Origin: Leishmania martiniquensis
Lineage: Eukaryota; Euglenozoa; Kinetoplastea; Trypanosomatida; Trypanosomatidae
Length of the DNA stretch: 64,000 nucleotides
Assembly (NCBI RefSeq): GCF_017916325.1
Contig: NC_090146.1
Coordinates: forward strand, 253,001 to 317,000
Direction: 5' to 3'
Position numbers and translations under genes: made by a program. Numbering within the stretch: position 1 is the first letter of the stretch; the number at the start of each line of letters is the position of its first letter. Of the stretch, positions 21,738-31,935 are shown one piece after another. The notes below the pieces were generated by a model. The model was not told where the DNA came from and made no database searches. It worked only from the letters and a program-made list of their open reading frames with translations.

Positions 21738-23702
21738 ATGCAGGCCAGCGAGAAGGTCGAGGTTCTCCGTCTGGCGACGGGGCCGCAGAAGCCCGTCAAC
21801 GAGTACAAGCGGTTCGCATTGCTGGCTCTGGGCTCCTTTGGCTGCATCGTGTGCTCCTTCAGCTATGCGTGGAATCTCATCTCTGGCACGATGCAGGAAC
21901 GGTACGACTTCACACAGCGCGACCTGAGTACGATTGTGACGGTGGGCTTGGCCTTCCAGTACGGTGTGCTTCCCTACGCCTTTTTGTACGACTTCCTGGG
22001 CCCCCTCTCCATCAGCGCCATCGGCACCGTCTACTTCCCGCTCGGCACGCTGCTGCTCGCGCTGTGCTTCATGGGCAAGATTGAGGGCAGTGTCGTGCGC
22101 CTCTCAGTGTTCAACTCCATGATGGCATGCGGATGCACCATGTTTGACCTGACCTCGTGCATCACCGTTCTTTCACATTTTCCGACGAACCGCGGCCCTG
22201 TGGCGGCGCTACTCAAGACATTCACGGGCCTCGGCGCTGCGATTGTTGCGTGCCTGTACGCCGGCTTCTTCGACTCAGACCCTCAGAAGCATTTCTTCTT
22301 TCTGTTTGCTGTGGGCCTTTTTGTCGGGCTACTGCTCATTGCGTTCATGCGCCTGCCCCCTTACCATCTTACGCAGTATGAGGAGCGGAAGTTGCCCGCT
22401 GAGGTGAAGGAGCGCCGGCTGGCGACGAAGGCGCAGTACCTGCGCCAGGAGGCGCCGCTCCGCCGCTTCGTGTGGGGCTACCTCATCCTGATGGTGCTGC
22501 TGGTGTTCCTGCCGACGCAGAGCGCTCTCGTGAGCTACCAGAACCTCGACAGGGGTGCCCAACTCACGTTCGCCATTGTGTGCAGCGTTCTGATACTTGC
22601 GTATCTCCTGGTCGCGGCCCCTCTGCCGTTCCTGAACAGCAGCCACATTCCTCTTTTCCACCCTGTCCGCGCCGAGCGGGCCGACAAGGTTGATGAGTGT
22701 GACAGCTTGTCGGAGGATGGGAGCCGGGCGCGAGGCACTGCGCTCGGCAACACCGACGCCCTCGATCCGGTGCATATGACTGACATGGCGCAAGGCGCCA
22801 GCGCTGACGAAACGACGTCTGACCAGGTGGTGACGTTGGGGGCGTCGGCGCCCGATGAGCCGACGGCTGCTGCGAAGGTGCCGGAGGAGACGGAGCTGGA
22901 CTACCTTGCCCCGCAGTACCAGGGCAGCTTCATCCACAATCTGAGGATGCTGGAGATGTGGGCGCTGTGGTGGACGTCCTTCGTGACGACGGGCGTGACC
23001 TTCGTCATCATTTTCAACTCTGCATTTCTCTTTGCTGCGCTACAGAATGCGCCGGTGGACAGCTCGCTGCGAACGATGCTGACGGTGCTGAACGGCGTGG
23101 GCAGCGCTGTTGGCCGCCTGCTGATGTCCTTCTTCGAGGTGTGGTCACAGAAGCGCAAGGCGGAGGACCGCATCCCCATTACGGTGTCGGTCTTCTTCTC
23201 CTCAGGCTGCGTCATCGTCAGTGTTTTGCTGTTCCTGACGCTGCCTGCCGCTGCGCTGCCGCTGCCGTACGTGATAGCCGCGATAGGGAACGGCTTCTAT
23301 AACGGCGTCATGCTGCTGGTCACCCGTACGATCTTTGCGAAGGACCCCGCGAAGCACTACCACTTCTGCTTCAGCGCACTTGTGGTCAGCGGCGTCGTTT
23401 TCAACCGTTTCCTGTACGGTGAGTGGTACACGGTGCAGGCGGAGAAGCAGGGCCGTGGGGATAAGCTGTGCTACGGCAAGTCGTGCGTGCTGATGCCGCT
23501 GCTGGTGATGCTCGGGCTGGCGTGCAGCGCGGTCTTCACGGACATCACGCTGAATTTGCGCTACCGCTCGTACTGCAAGAGGGCCTTGGCGGAGCGCGCG
23601 CGCCTGCGTGGGGAGGCTGCGGCGGCCAGCGGCGCTGAAAATGACGGCCTGAGCGTCTGCGATGCTGCAGAGGAGGCAAGCGAGCAGCGCGGCGAGGTTT
23701 AA
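21738..23702 (+). CDS. Nodulin-like MFS transporter, tandem copy B (654 aa)
   Basis: The encoded protein is the same as that of copy A over all 654 residues as far as I can compare, and the surrounding unit is also nearly identical. This points to recent duplication or continuing homogenisation by gene conversion. The membrane topology, acidic central loop and DYLAPQYQ and LNGVGSAVGR motifs are as described for copy A. The extra product of identical copies suggests that dosage is what is being raised. Read depth may reveal that the assembly holds more or fewer copies than the genome. Confidence 0.93.
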   Translation: MQASEKVEVLRLATGPQKPVNEYKRFALLALGSFGCIVCSFSYAWNLISGTMQERYDFTQRDLSTIVTVGLAFQYGVLPYAFLYDFLGPLSISAIGTVYFPLGTLLLALCFMGKIEGSVVRLSVFNSMMACGCTMFDLTSCITVLSHFPTNRGPVAALLKTFTGLGAAIVACLYAGFFDSDPQKHFFFLFAVGLFVGLLLIAFMRLPPYHLTQYEERKLPAEVKERRLATKAQYLRQEAPLRRFVWGYLILMVLLVFLPTQSALVSYQNLDRGAQLTFAIVCSVLILAYLLVAAPLPFLNSSHIPLFHPVRAERADKVDECDSLSEDGSRARGTALGNTDALDPVHMTDMAQGASADETTSDQVVTLGASAPDEPTAAAKVPEETELDYLAPQYQGSFIHNLRMLEMWALWWTSFVTTGVTFVIIFNSAFLFAALQNAPVDSSLRTMLTVLNGVGSAVGRLLMSFFEVWSQKRKAEDRIPITVSVFFSSGCVIVSVLLFLTLPAAALPLPYVIAAIGNGFYNGVMLLVTRTIFAKDPAKHYHFCFSALVVSGVVFNRFLYGEWYTVQAEKQGRGDKLCYGKSCVLMPLLVMLGLACSAVFTDITLNLRYRSYCKRALAERARLRGEAAAASGAENDGLSVCDAAEEASEQRGEV

Positions 23703-23995
23703 TGTGGGGAGAGAGACGACGGGCGTAGCGACCCGAGGGAGGGGCCCCTCTGCGCCATCGCCGCGAAGGCGCAGACTTATCGGCGCCTGACTGCCAACGC
23801 CCGACTGAGGAAATCGTGCATTGGCAAGGGGGGCCCTGCGGTCGCCGCAGCAGTGCGCATGCGCACCTTTCCCGGCAATCGCTCGTAGACTCGAGAGGGA
23901 GAGAGGGGAGGAGGGATCTCCGTAGGTTCGTTTCTTTGCCCCTCCTCCTCACTCCCGGTCCCTATCATGCCGCCGCTCTCGCCTCCTGATGACGA

Positions 23996-24439
23996 GGGGG
24001 GATGACGTACCCCTGCGTGCGCGTGGTCTGAGGGGCCGAGTATCTCGCCTGCCTCCTGCCAGTGCGGCGCCGCCTCTGGTGGGTGAGGGGCTGAGGCACC
24101 GACGGCGCCGAGGAGGTCGGAGCGGCGCACCAGTGCTGATGGCGGCGGTGGGGCCCTGGGTGGCGCCGCGCCGGTGCGGCCTGCGACGCCGAGCGCGCCT
24201 GCGCTGCCCGCGTGGTGTGTGGGATGCCAGCGCGACTCTGCCGCCACGGACGCGGCCCTCGCTCTGCCTACTGGTGTGTGAGCACCCTGAGCGATGGCGA
24301 GGGGTGAGCGCGCCTGGCGGCGCTCGACTCTGTGGGTGACCTGCGGAGAGGGGGCGGTGGTGGGCGGAGCTGAGGGCAGAGGCCGTCCTTCCGACGAGCG
24401 TGTCTGCGGTGCTGCTGTGGTGTGGCCTGCGTGTGTGTG
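23996..24439 (+). mobile_element. 444-bp dispersed element, copy 3
   Basis: Same sequence and orientation as the other copies, lying behind transporter B. Confidence 0.6.
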
Positions 24440-24574
24440 CGCGCGTGTGTGCTGGTGCTGCGTTGCACGCACGCGATTTCTGGCCGTGCGACGAGGCCGG
24501 GGTGCTGTTGGTCGATGGCGCGCTCCATCGCTTACGGCTTATTGCTAAGCGACTGTTAACCGACGGCGGAATCG

Positions 24575-25082
24575 AAAGAAAAAAAACGCCGAAGAAAACG
24601 AAACTGACGACATCTTTTTTCTTCCCGTCCTCCGCTTCTCTCTGTTTCATTTTTGGCCGTGCGCTCCTTTCGTTGCGGTGCGGCTATTCGTTGAGATTTC
24701 GTAGCGTTTTTCTCTTTGAGCGCGCCTGTGTCTCTGTTTATGTGTGCCTTTCCTCTCCCTCCCTGCCTTTGATTCTTTCTTCTCATCGCAGAAGTCTTTG
24801 CGGGTACCCCTGAGAAGTTCAGTTGCTCTCTCTCCCTTTTATTGTATACATGTTTTTTTTAACTTTACGGCTTGTGACCGTGACGTGCTGTGCAGGTGCT
24901 TGTGCTTGTGTGAGTTGCTTTTGTACTGCACTCCAACCTCCTCTCCACTCCTTGAGTCTTTTCCTTCTTGACCTTTCCTTCTCATGCTTCGTTTTCTATT
25001 TTTTTTCATGTCGCGGTGTGTGATCTTTGACTTTTCAACCGTGTGTGGAGGGTCTAGTCAGTCTTCCGAACCCTCTTAGCCA
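24575..25082 (+). repeat. 502-bp segment, unit C copy
   Basis: A single copy, same boundaries as in unit B: A-rich start after ggaatcga, end at tcttagcca followed by tcggctcc. The acceptor AG and the 57-codon frame (24850-25023) are kept. Confidence 0.85.
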
Positions 25083-27727
25083 TCGGCTCCCCCCCCATCA
25101 CGTCTGTCGTTGGGTGGGCGATGATCAATAGATTAAGTGGTGGTGTAGGTGTTCGCGTTGTTGTATGGATGCACGTTTGCTACAGAGAGTGTGTGTGTGT
25201 GTGCCCCGAAGAGTCGCTGGAGAGCGATGGCATACGTCCTGTGTTTGGGTCTGTCGGCATTGGGCGCGTGGGTGCGCACACATCTTCACGAGGTGGGAAA
25301 GAATTTTTTCCAGACTTTCTCTTTGAGCGGGATCCTCCTTGACTGCAGCGCTGCGTGAGGCAGGCCCGCGGGAGTGGAGCGGAGGGTTGCCTCTTGCTTT
25401 AATGCATATGCGCATATACAGAACGGATGATGACCGCGAGGAGGAGTGGGGGCGAGGCGCGGGACGCTCCATGGCTTGAAGGTGCACCGGCCGATAAGCG
25501 TGTGGACACTTCAGCTTTGTTGGAGACCCACGGTGAAGAGGAGAGCCGCGCGAAGAAGAGGTGAGCTTCGCGCCGTCACAGGTCAGGACGGAAGCGCTCA
25601 AGAGAGGAAGCAAAAGGGCTCCGCATAGGCCGACGGACAGAAACTGGCAGCCGCCGACAGAGTGGAGACAGGGCGCACTGCAGCACGGCGGGGCTGCTCA
25701 CCTGCGCAAGGCGATGGCGAAAACCACAGGAAAAAGGAGGCATCGTGGCTTTTCTGAGTGGCGCACCGACCGTAATCCCCCAGCGCGCTCTTACCCACCC
25801 CTTAATGCCGCCCCGTTTGGCGGCCCACATCTACTCTTCTGCCTTTGGCGTTCTACTCCACCTCTCTCTTCCCACCGTCTCGCACGATACCGGACTCTTC
25901 ACCGTTGTACCGGGGGTCTAACTCCTGCTGTTCGGACGAGGGGGGTGCCCGTAGTCGGCAGCCTGCCCTCGGGTACGGCTGCGGGCTCTTGTGTGCTGGC
26001 AGGCGGCTCTGGGCTGGTGCTGTGCGGAGGGGACTCGCTGCCATGAGCACGTTGGGACCAGCTCAATGCGTATCCTGCCCATGGTTCGGCGGAAACGCCC
26101 GTCCATCCTTGACCCTCCCCCCAGTGCCCGCCCCCAGGGCGACAGGCTGCGACCCCCTGTGCGCAGGTGCTGCTCTCTGCATGGGCCCCTGCTGCTCAAC
26201 GCGCCCACCGCTGCCAGAGGCGCGCCCCTGCGTCCTCCGACTCGCGGCAGCGCTGTGCCTGTCGCGGCGCATGCGGCGGTCCCCGTGCCTTATCGGACGT
26301 GGCGGCGGGGCGCAGGCGCGGGAGGGGCGCATGGGCAGGCTGCAGGGTCTGAGAGGGTCGTGGCTTGGGGCTGGCCGGCCTCCCCCCTCTCCGGCGTGCG
26401 CCTGAACCGCCCGCCTGCCACGCGGACGACAGTGGCGACCGGGACGGCTGCCGAGCAGGGCACCCAGGCCCGTGTGGCGCAGCGCGTGTGCGAGGGGGTG
26501 GGTGCGGTGAAGGACAGGACGAGCCCGGTGGACGCGTGGGCCGTGTCGACGGCAGAGGTGCAGCCCTAGAGGACGAGGGCGCCGCTGCCGTGCATGCAAG
26601 GCGTGCGGGCCGTGGCTGTATGCGCGCAGCTGCGAAGCTGTTCGTGGCGGAGGCGACAGGCTGAGGAGGAGAAGAATGTGCCGTGCGGGCTGCACCACGG
26701 AATGTCCTACTGCTTCGTGGGGGTAGGGCGCTTCGAATCGGCGCGCTGCCTGCCGCGAGCGAAAAAGGGGATGCTGTCACTTCTACGCGTTTGGCTGAGG
26801 CGCTTGGTCTCACGGGAGGCCGGGTGAGCACTGCGCCTTGCCCCCCCTCTCCCATTCCCCTTTCTCACCTGCGCCGGCACCAGTGATGTGTAAAGCGCGT
26901 GTGGGCGTAGCATCTGCGGCCCCCTGCTCCCCGGCACCTCCACACCTCATCCCGCCCCCTCGTCGTCGCGGCTACGTGATTCGGACGAGTGCGTTGCAGG
27001 AGCGAAAGGTGGCGCGCGAATAAGCGCGGGAGATCTCCTCCGCGAACAAGGTGATAGGAAGGGACGGAGCCAACACGAAGGGGAGCGGGCCGGCATGGGG
27101 GAAAGCTGTGGCGACCCCGCCTGCCCGCCCGACTCTCCCTGCCTTTCTGTAAGGCTCCGTGGAGGCGACGCGGGCTGAGCCGTCTTCTATGAGAACGGAG
27201 TGCGTTATGCTGCTGCTCGCCTGCTCTGCCTCTCTGCTTCGCGCCTGGTGGTGCCAGTATGCGACCACACCATACGCTCGCCCCTGGCCGAAGCGCTCGG
27301 CGACGGCGCCGGAATGCCAGCCTCGCAGGTCTGGTGGCGCATTCACCGCGCTGTCGTATGGGCACTGCGCGCCCCTCTGCCCGCAGCCCCATGAAGTGCG
27401 CTCTCCTTGCCCCTCCGTGTGCTTCATATCTCCATGGTGCGCGTGTGGGTCTGCTTCTCTCTGCGTCGCCCTCTCCCTCCCCTACAGGCACCGGCGCATC
27501 GCCCCTTTTTTCTCCCCCGTTTCTTTGAAGGAATAGCCTCGACGCTGCCGCTCACAAGCCGCCGGCCCCTCTCAGCGGCTTTTCGCCCTGCGCCGTTCAC
27601 GAGCGACCAACAGAGCCATCGCTTCTTCCCTAATTTCCCATAATTTGTTCTGCCCACCCCCTTTCCAGTGCCCTCACGTGCCCCCTGCGCAGTTGGTGCC
27701 CCTTACCCACACGCGCACAGCGCCGCT

Positions 27728-27775
27728 TGCCTTCTCTGTTTGACTCGACCCTCCTTTCTCCGTTCTTTCGCACAG
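27728..27775 (+). promoter_or_regulatory. Candidate spliced-leader acceptor for transporter C
   Basis: Same C/T tract and AG (27774-27775) as in units A and B. Confidence 0.6.
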
Positions 27776-27900
27776 CTCGTGGCGACGACGCAGCAGTTAA
27801 GAGCTCCCCCTTCGCGGCGGCGACATAGCGGGAGCTGCGGTCTGGCTGCCCACCGTGTAGCGCGTGCACGCATACGCCGACGTTTACCTGGCTCACAGAC

Positions 27901-29865
27901 ATGCAGGCCAGCGAGAAGGTCGAGGTTCTCCGTCTGGCGACGGGGCCGCAGAAGCCCGTCAACGAGTACAAGCGGTTCGCATTGCTGGCTCTGGGCTCCT
28001 TTGGCTGCATCGTGTGCTCCTTCAGCTATGCGTGGAATCTCATCTCTGGCACGATGCAGGAACGGTACGACTTCACACAGCGCGACCTGAGTACGATTGT
28101 GACGGTGGGCTTGGCCTTCCAGTACGGTGTGCTTCCCTACGCCTTTTTGTACGACTTCCTGGGCCCCCTCTCCATCAGCGCCATCGGCACCGTCTACTTC
28201 CCGCTCGGCACGCTGCTGCTCGCGCTGTGCTTCATGGGCAAGATTGAGGGCAGTGTCGTGCGCCTCTCAGTGTTCAACTCCATGATGGCATGCGGCTGCA
28301 TTTTGTTTGACCTGACCTCGTGCATCACCGTTCTTTCACATTTTCCGACGAACCGCGGCCCTGTGGCGGCGCTACTCAAGACATTCACGGGCCTCGGCGC
28401 TGCGATTGTTGCGTGCCTGTACGCCGGCTTCTTCGACTCAGACCCTCAGAAGCATTTCTTCTTTCTGTTTGCTGTGGGCCTTTTTGTCGGGCTACTGCTC
28501 ATTGCGTTCATGCGCCTGCCCCCTTACCATCTTACGCAGTATGAGGAGCGGAAGTTGCCCGCTGAGGTGAAGGAGCGCCGGCTGGCGACGAAGGCGCAGT
28601 ACCTGCGCCAGGAGGCGCCGCTCCGCCGCTTCGTGTGGGGCTACCTCATCCTGATGGTGCTGCTGGTGTTCCTGCCGACGCAGAGCGCTCTCGTGAGCTA
28701 CCAGAACCTCGACAGGGGTGCCCAACTCACGTTCGCCATTGTGTGCAGCGTTCTGATACTTGCGTATCTCCTGGTCGCGGCCCCTCTGCCGTTCCTGAAC
28801 AGCAGCCACATTCCTCTTTTCCACCCTGTCCGCGCCGAGCGGGCCGACAAGGTTGATGAGTGTGACAGCTTGTCGGAGGATGGGAGCCGGGCGCGAGGCA
28901 CTGCGCTCGGCAACACCGACGCCCTCGATCCGGTGCATATGACTGACATGGCGCAAGGCGCCAGCGCTGACGAAACGACGTCTGACCAGGTGGTGACGTT
29001 GGGGGCGTCGGCGCCCGATGAGCCGACGGCTGCTGCGAAGGTGCCGGAGGAGACGGAGCTGGACTACCTTGCCCCGCAGTACCAGGGCAGCTTCATCCAC
29101 AATCTGAGGATGCTGGAGATGTGGGCGCTGTGGTGGACGTCCTTCGTGACGACGGGCGTGACCTTCGTCATCATTTTCAACTCTGCATTTCTCTTTGCTG
29201 CGCTACAGAATGCGCCGGTGGACAGCTCGCTGCGAACGATGCTGACGGTGCTGAACGGCGTGGGCAGCGCTGTTGGCCGCCTGCTGATGTCCTTCTTCGA
29301 GGTGTGGTCACAGAAGCGCAAGGCGGAGGACCGCATCCCCATTACGGTGTCGGTCTTCTTCTCCTCAGGCTGCGTCATCGTCAGTGTTTTGCTGTTCCTG
29401 ACGCTGCCTGCCGCTGCGCTGCCGCTGCCGTACGTGATAGCCGCGATAGGGAACGGCTTCTATAACGGCGTCATGCTGCTGGTCACCCGTACGATCTTTG
29501 CGAAGGACCCCGCGAAGCACTACCACTTCTGCTTCAGCGCACTTGTGGTCAGCGGCGTCGTTTTCAACCGTTTCCTGTACGGTGAGTGGTACACGGTGCA
29601 GGCGGAGAAGCAGGGCCGTGGGGATAAGCTGTGCTACGGCAAGTCGTGCGTGCTGATGCCGCTGCTGGTGATGCTCGGGCTGGCGTGCAGCGCGGTCTTC
29701 ACGGACATCACGCTGAATTTGCGCTACCGCTCGTACTGCAAGAGGGCCTTGGCGGAGCGCGCGCGCCTGCGTGGGGAGGCTGCGGCGGCCAGCGGCGCTG
29801 AAAATGACGGCCTGAGCGTCTGCGATGCTGCAGAGGAGGCAAGCGAGCAGCGCGGCGAGGTTTAA
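27901..29865 (+). CDS. Nodulin-like MFS transporter, tandem copy C (654 aa)
   Basis: Same protein as copies A and B except for residues 134-135 in membrane segment 4, which read Ile-Leu instead of Thr-Met (CGCILFDL against CGCTMFDL). At DNA level four changes fall within ten bases (about 28292-28301), including a silent change in the preceding Gly codon, while the remaining 1.95 kb agrees. Such a cluster is more like a short conversion tract or complex mutation than independent point changes. The altered residues sit in a membrane span, so an effect on the transport path is possible but untested. Confidence 0.93.
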   Translation: MQASEKVEVLRLATGPQKPVNEYKRFALLALGSFGCIVCSFSYAWNLISGTMQERYDFTQRDLSTIVTVGLAFQYGVLPYAFLYDFLGPLSISAIGTVYFPLGTLLLALCFMGKIEGSVVRLSVFNSMMACGCILFDLTSCITVLSHFPTNRGPVAALLKTFTGLGAAIVACLYAGFFDSDPQKHFFFLFAVGLFVGLLLIAFMRLPPYHLTQYEERKLPAEVKERRLATKAQYLRQEAPLRRFVWGYLILMVLLVFLPTQSALVSYQNLDRGAQLTFAIVCSVLILAYLLVAAPLPFLNSSHIPLFHPVRAERADKVDECDSLSEDGSRARGTALGNTDALDPVHMTDMAQGASADETTSDQVVTLGASAPDEPTAAAKVPEETELDYLAPQYQGSFIHNLRMLEMWALWWTSFVTTGVTFVIIFNSAFLFAALQNAPVDSSLRTMLTVLNGVGSAVGRLLMSFFEVWSQKRKAEDRIPITVSVFFSSGCVIVSVLLFLTLPAAALPLPYVIAAIGNGFYNGVMLLVTRTIFAKDPAKHYHFCFSALVVSGVVFNRFLYGEWYTVQAEKQGRGDKLCYGKSCVLMPLLVMLGLACSAVFTDITLNLRYRSYCKRALAERARLRGEAAAASGAENDGLSVCDAAEEASEQRGEV

Positions 29866-30157
29866 TGTGGGAGAGAGACGACGGGCGTAGCGACCCGAGG
29901 GAGGGGCCCCTCTGCGCCATCGCCGCGAAGGCGCAGACTTATCGGCGCCTGACTGCCAACGCCCGACTGAGGAAATCGTGCATTGGCAAGGGGGGCCCTG
30001 CGGTCGCCGCAGCAGTGCGCATGCGCACCTTTCCCGGCAATCGCTCGTAGACTCGAGAGGGAGAGAGGGGAGGAGGGATCTCCGTAGGTTCGTTTCTTTG
30101 CCCCTCCTCCTCACTCCCGGTCCCTATCATGCCGCCGCTCTCGCCTCCTGATGACGA

Positions 30158-30601
30158 GGGGGGATGACGTACCCCTGCGTGCGCGTGGTCTGAGGGGCCG
30201 AGTATCTCGCCTGCCTCCTGCCAGTGCGGCGCCGCCTCTGGTGGGTGAGGGGCTGAGGCACCGACGGCGCCGAGGAGGTCGGAGCGGCGCACCAGTGCTG
30301 ATGGCGGCGGTGGGGCCCTGGGTGGCGCCGCGCCGGTGCGGCCTGCGACGCCGAGCGCGCCTGCGCTGCCCGCGTGGTGTGTGGGATGCCAGCGCGACTC
30401 TGCCGCCACGGACGCGGCCCTCGCTCTGCCTACTGGTGTGTGAGCACCCTGAGCGATGGCGAGGGGTGAGCGCGCCTGGCGGCGCTCGACTCTGTGGGTG
30501 ACCTGCGGAGAGGGGGCGGTGGTGGGCGGAGCTGAGGGCAGAGGCCGTCCTTCCGACGAGCGTGTCTGCGGTGCTGCTGTGGTGTGGCCTGCGTGTGTGT
30601 G
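30158..30601 (+). mobile_element. 444-bp dispersed element, copy 4
   Basis: Last array copy, same sequence and orientation. With the solitary copy at 47202-47645 it brackets transporters 5 and 6 and the ankyrin gene as direct repeats about 17 kb apart. Confidence 0.6.
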
Positions 30602-30736
30602 CGCGCGTGTGTGCTGGTGCTGCGTTGCACGCACGCGATTTCTGGCCGTGCGACGAGGCCGGGGTGCTGTTGGTCGATGGCGCGCTCCATCGCTTACGGC
30701 TTATTGCTAAGCGACTGTTAACCGACGGCGGAATCG

Positions 30737-31249
30737 AAAGAAAAAAAACGCCGAAGAAAACGAAACTGACGACATCTTTTTTCTTCCCGTCCTCCGCTTC
30801 TCTCTGTTTCATTTTTGGCCGTGCGCTCCTTTCGTTGTGGTGCTTCTCGTATGTCTTCTCCTCAGTGCTTTTTGAAGCGCGTTCTTCGCGCCTGTGTCTC
30901 TGTTTATGTGTGCCTTTCCTCTCCCTCCCTGCCTTTGATTCTTTCTTCTCATCGCAGAAGTCTTTGCGGGTACCCCTGAGAAGTTCAGTTGCTCTCTCTC
31001 CCTTTTATTGTATACATGTTTTTTTTAACTTTACGGCTTGTGACCGTGACGTGCTGTGCAGGTGCTTGTGCTTGTGTGAGTTGCTTTTGTACTGCACTCC
31101 AACCTCCTCTCCACTCCTTGAGTCTTTTCCTTCTTGACCTTTCCTTCTCATGCTTCGTTTTCTATTTTTTTTCATGTCGCGGTGTGTGATCTTTGACTTT
31201 TCAACCGTGTGTGGAGGGTCTAGTCAGTCTTCCGAACCCTCTTAGCCAG
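30737..31249 (+). repeat. 502-bp segment, unit D variant
   Basis: Same start and end as the unit B and C segments, but about 50-60 bases (roughly 30837-30890) are unrelated to the corresponding stretch in the others (about 18013-18060). The acceptor AG and the small frame (31016-31189) are unchanged. Its end joins single-copy DNA, so it may be the parental form. Confidence 0.8.
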
Positions 31250-31909
31250 CCGCCCTTCTGGATATCGTCTGCAGTCGCTTGAGGCGCAGTGATGAGAGGA
31301 AGTGTGTGGCTGTGTGGTCCCTCTTCTTGAGCTTGCTCGTTTTCGGTGAACTTCGCCAGGTGAGCGTGCACTTCCTTTGAAAGGGGCCACGGAAAGAGCG
31401 CAACAGCGCTGCCGTGGGGGTGGGCATGAAGTTGGCTCCTTCTCGGGGCGGGTGGCTCATGTCGCGTCTGCCGATGTCGCTCATGAGCATGTGGGAGGCG
31501 GCAGAGGGCTCCTCTCTCCGCCGCTGCTTCGTCCGGGTGCCACGTTAACGGGGCGCTGAAGGTACTCGGTGATGAATGGCATGAGTTGGGCAGTGGCTGC
31601 CAAAGGTGACTTCGCGCGTACTCTCTCCCCTTCTCTCCCCTTCTTCTCTCCCCCTCTTCTCTGCCCTCCCCCCTCCATCACAAACCAACAGGTGAAGTGC
31701 ACCGTTGCCTGCGCGCGAGCGGGGGCGTGGCCAAACCGCCGTCATTCCTGCAGCTCGCGCGAGGCCTCGGTGCCTTTCGTTCATCCCCCTCTTCCCTTTC
31801 TGCTTTAGAATGTCTGTGGCGGAGAGGAAAATTCAGCACGCGACCGTGGCCCTCATCGTGCAGAGAGCGGGGAGACAGAGGGCCCCCGCATTTCTGTTGA
31901 GCGCCGAGG
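31250..31909. other. Intergenic region after the array, no gene seen
   Basis: Single-copy DNA with a C/T-rich stretch at about 31620-31690 followed by an AG. Only short frames occur, none with recognisable content. Confidence 0.5.
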
Positions 31910-31935
31910 GGCTGGCCGGCCGAGACCGGCCAGCC
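31910..31935. other. Perfect GC-rich hairpin (10-bp stem, 6-base loop)
   Basis: GGCTGGCCGG at 31910-31919 and CCGGCCAGCC at 31926-31935 are exact reverse complements around the loop ccgaga. The hairpin lies at the left edge of the compositionally odd stretch 31936-33900. Its role is unknown. Confidence 0.7.

Larger units (their letters stand above)
17285..23948 (+). repeat. Tandem array unit B (6664 bp)
   Basis: Second unit. It is about 1013 bp longer than unit A because the 502-bp segment is present twice in tandem (17911-18418 and 18419-18920). The transporter and the rest of the unit match A. Confidence 0.93.
23949..30110 (+). repeat. Tandem array unit C (6162 bp)
   Basis: Third unit, with one copy of the 502-bp segment. 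It is 511 bp longer than A and 502 bp shorter than B. Its transporter carries the only coding difference seen in the array. Confidence 0.93.
30111..31249 (+). repeat. Partial array unit D
   Basis: The array ends with the 5' portion of a unit: the 444-bp element plus one 502-bp segment. Homology stops at cttagccag (31241-31249), where single-copy DNA begins. It follows transporter C exactly as the other units follow their upstream gene, as expected if recombination between such blocks created the array. Confidence 0.9.
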
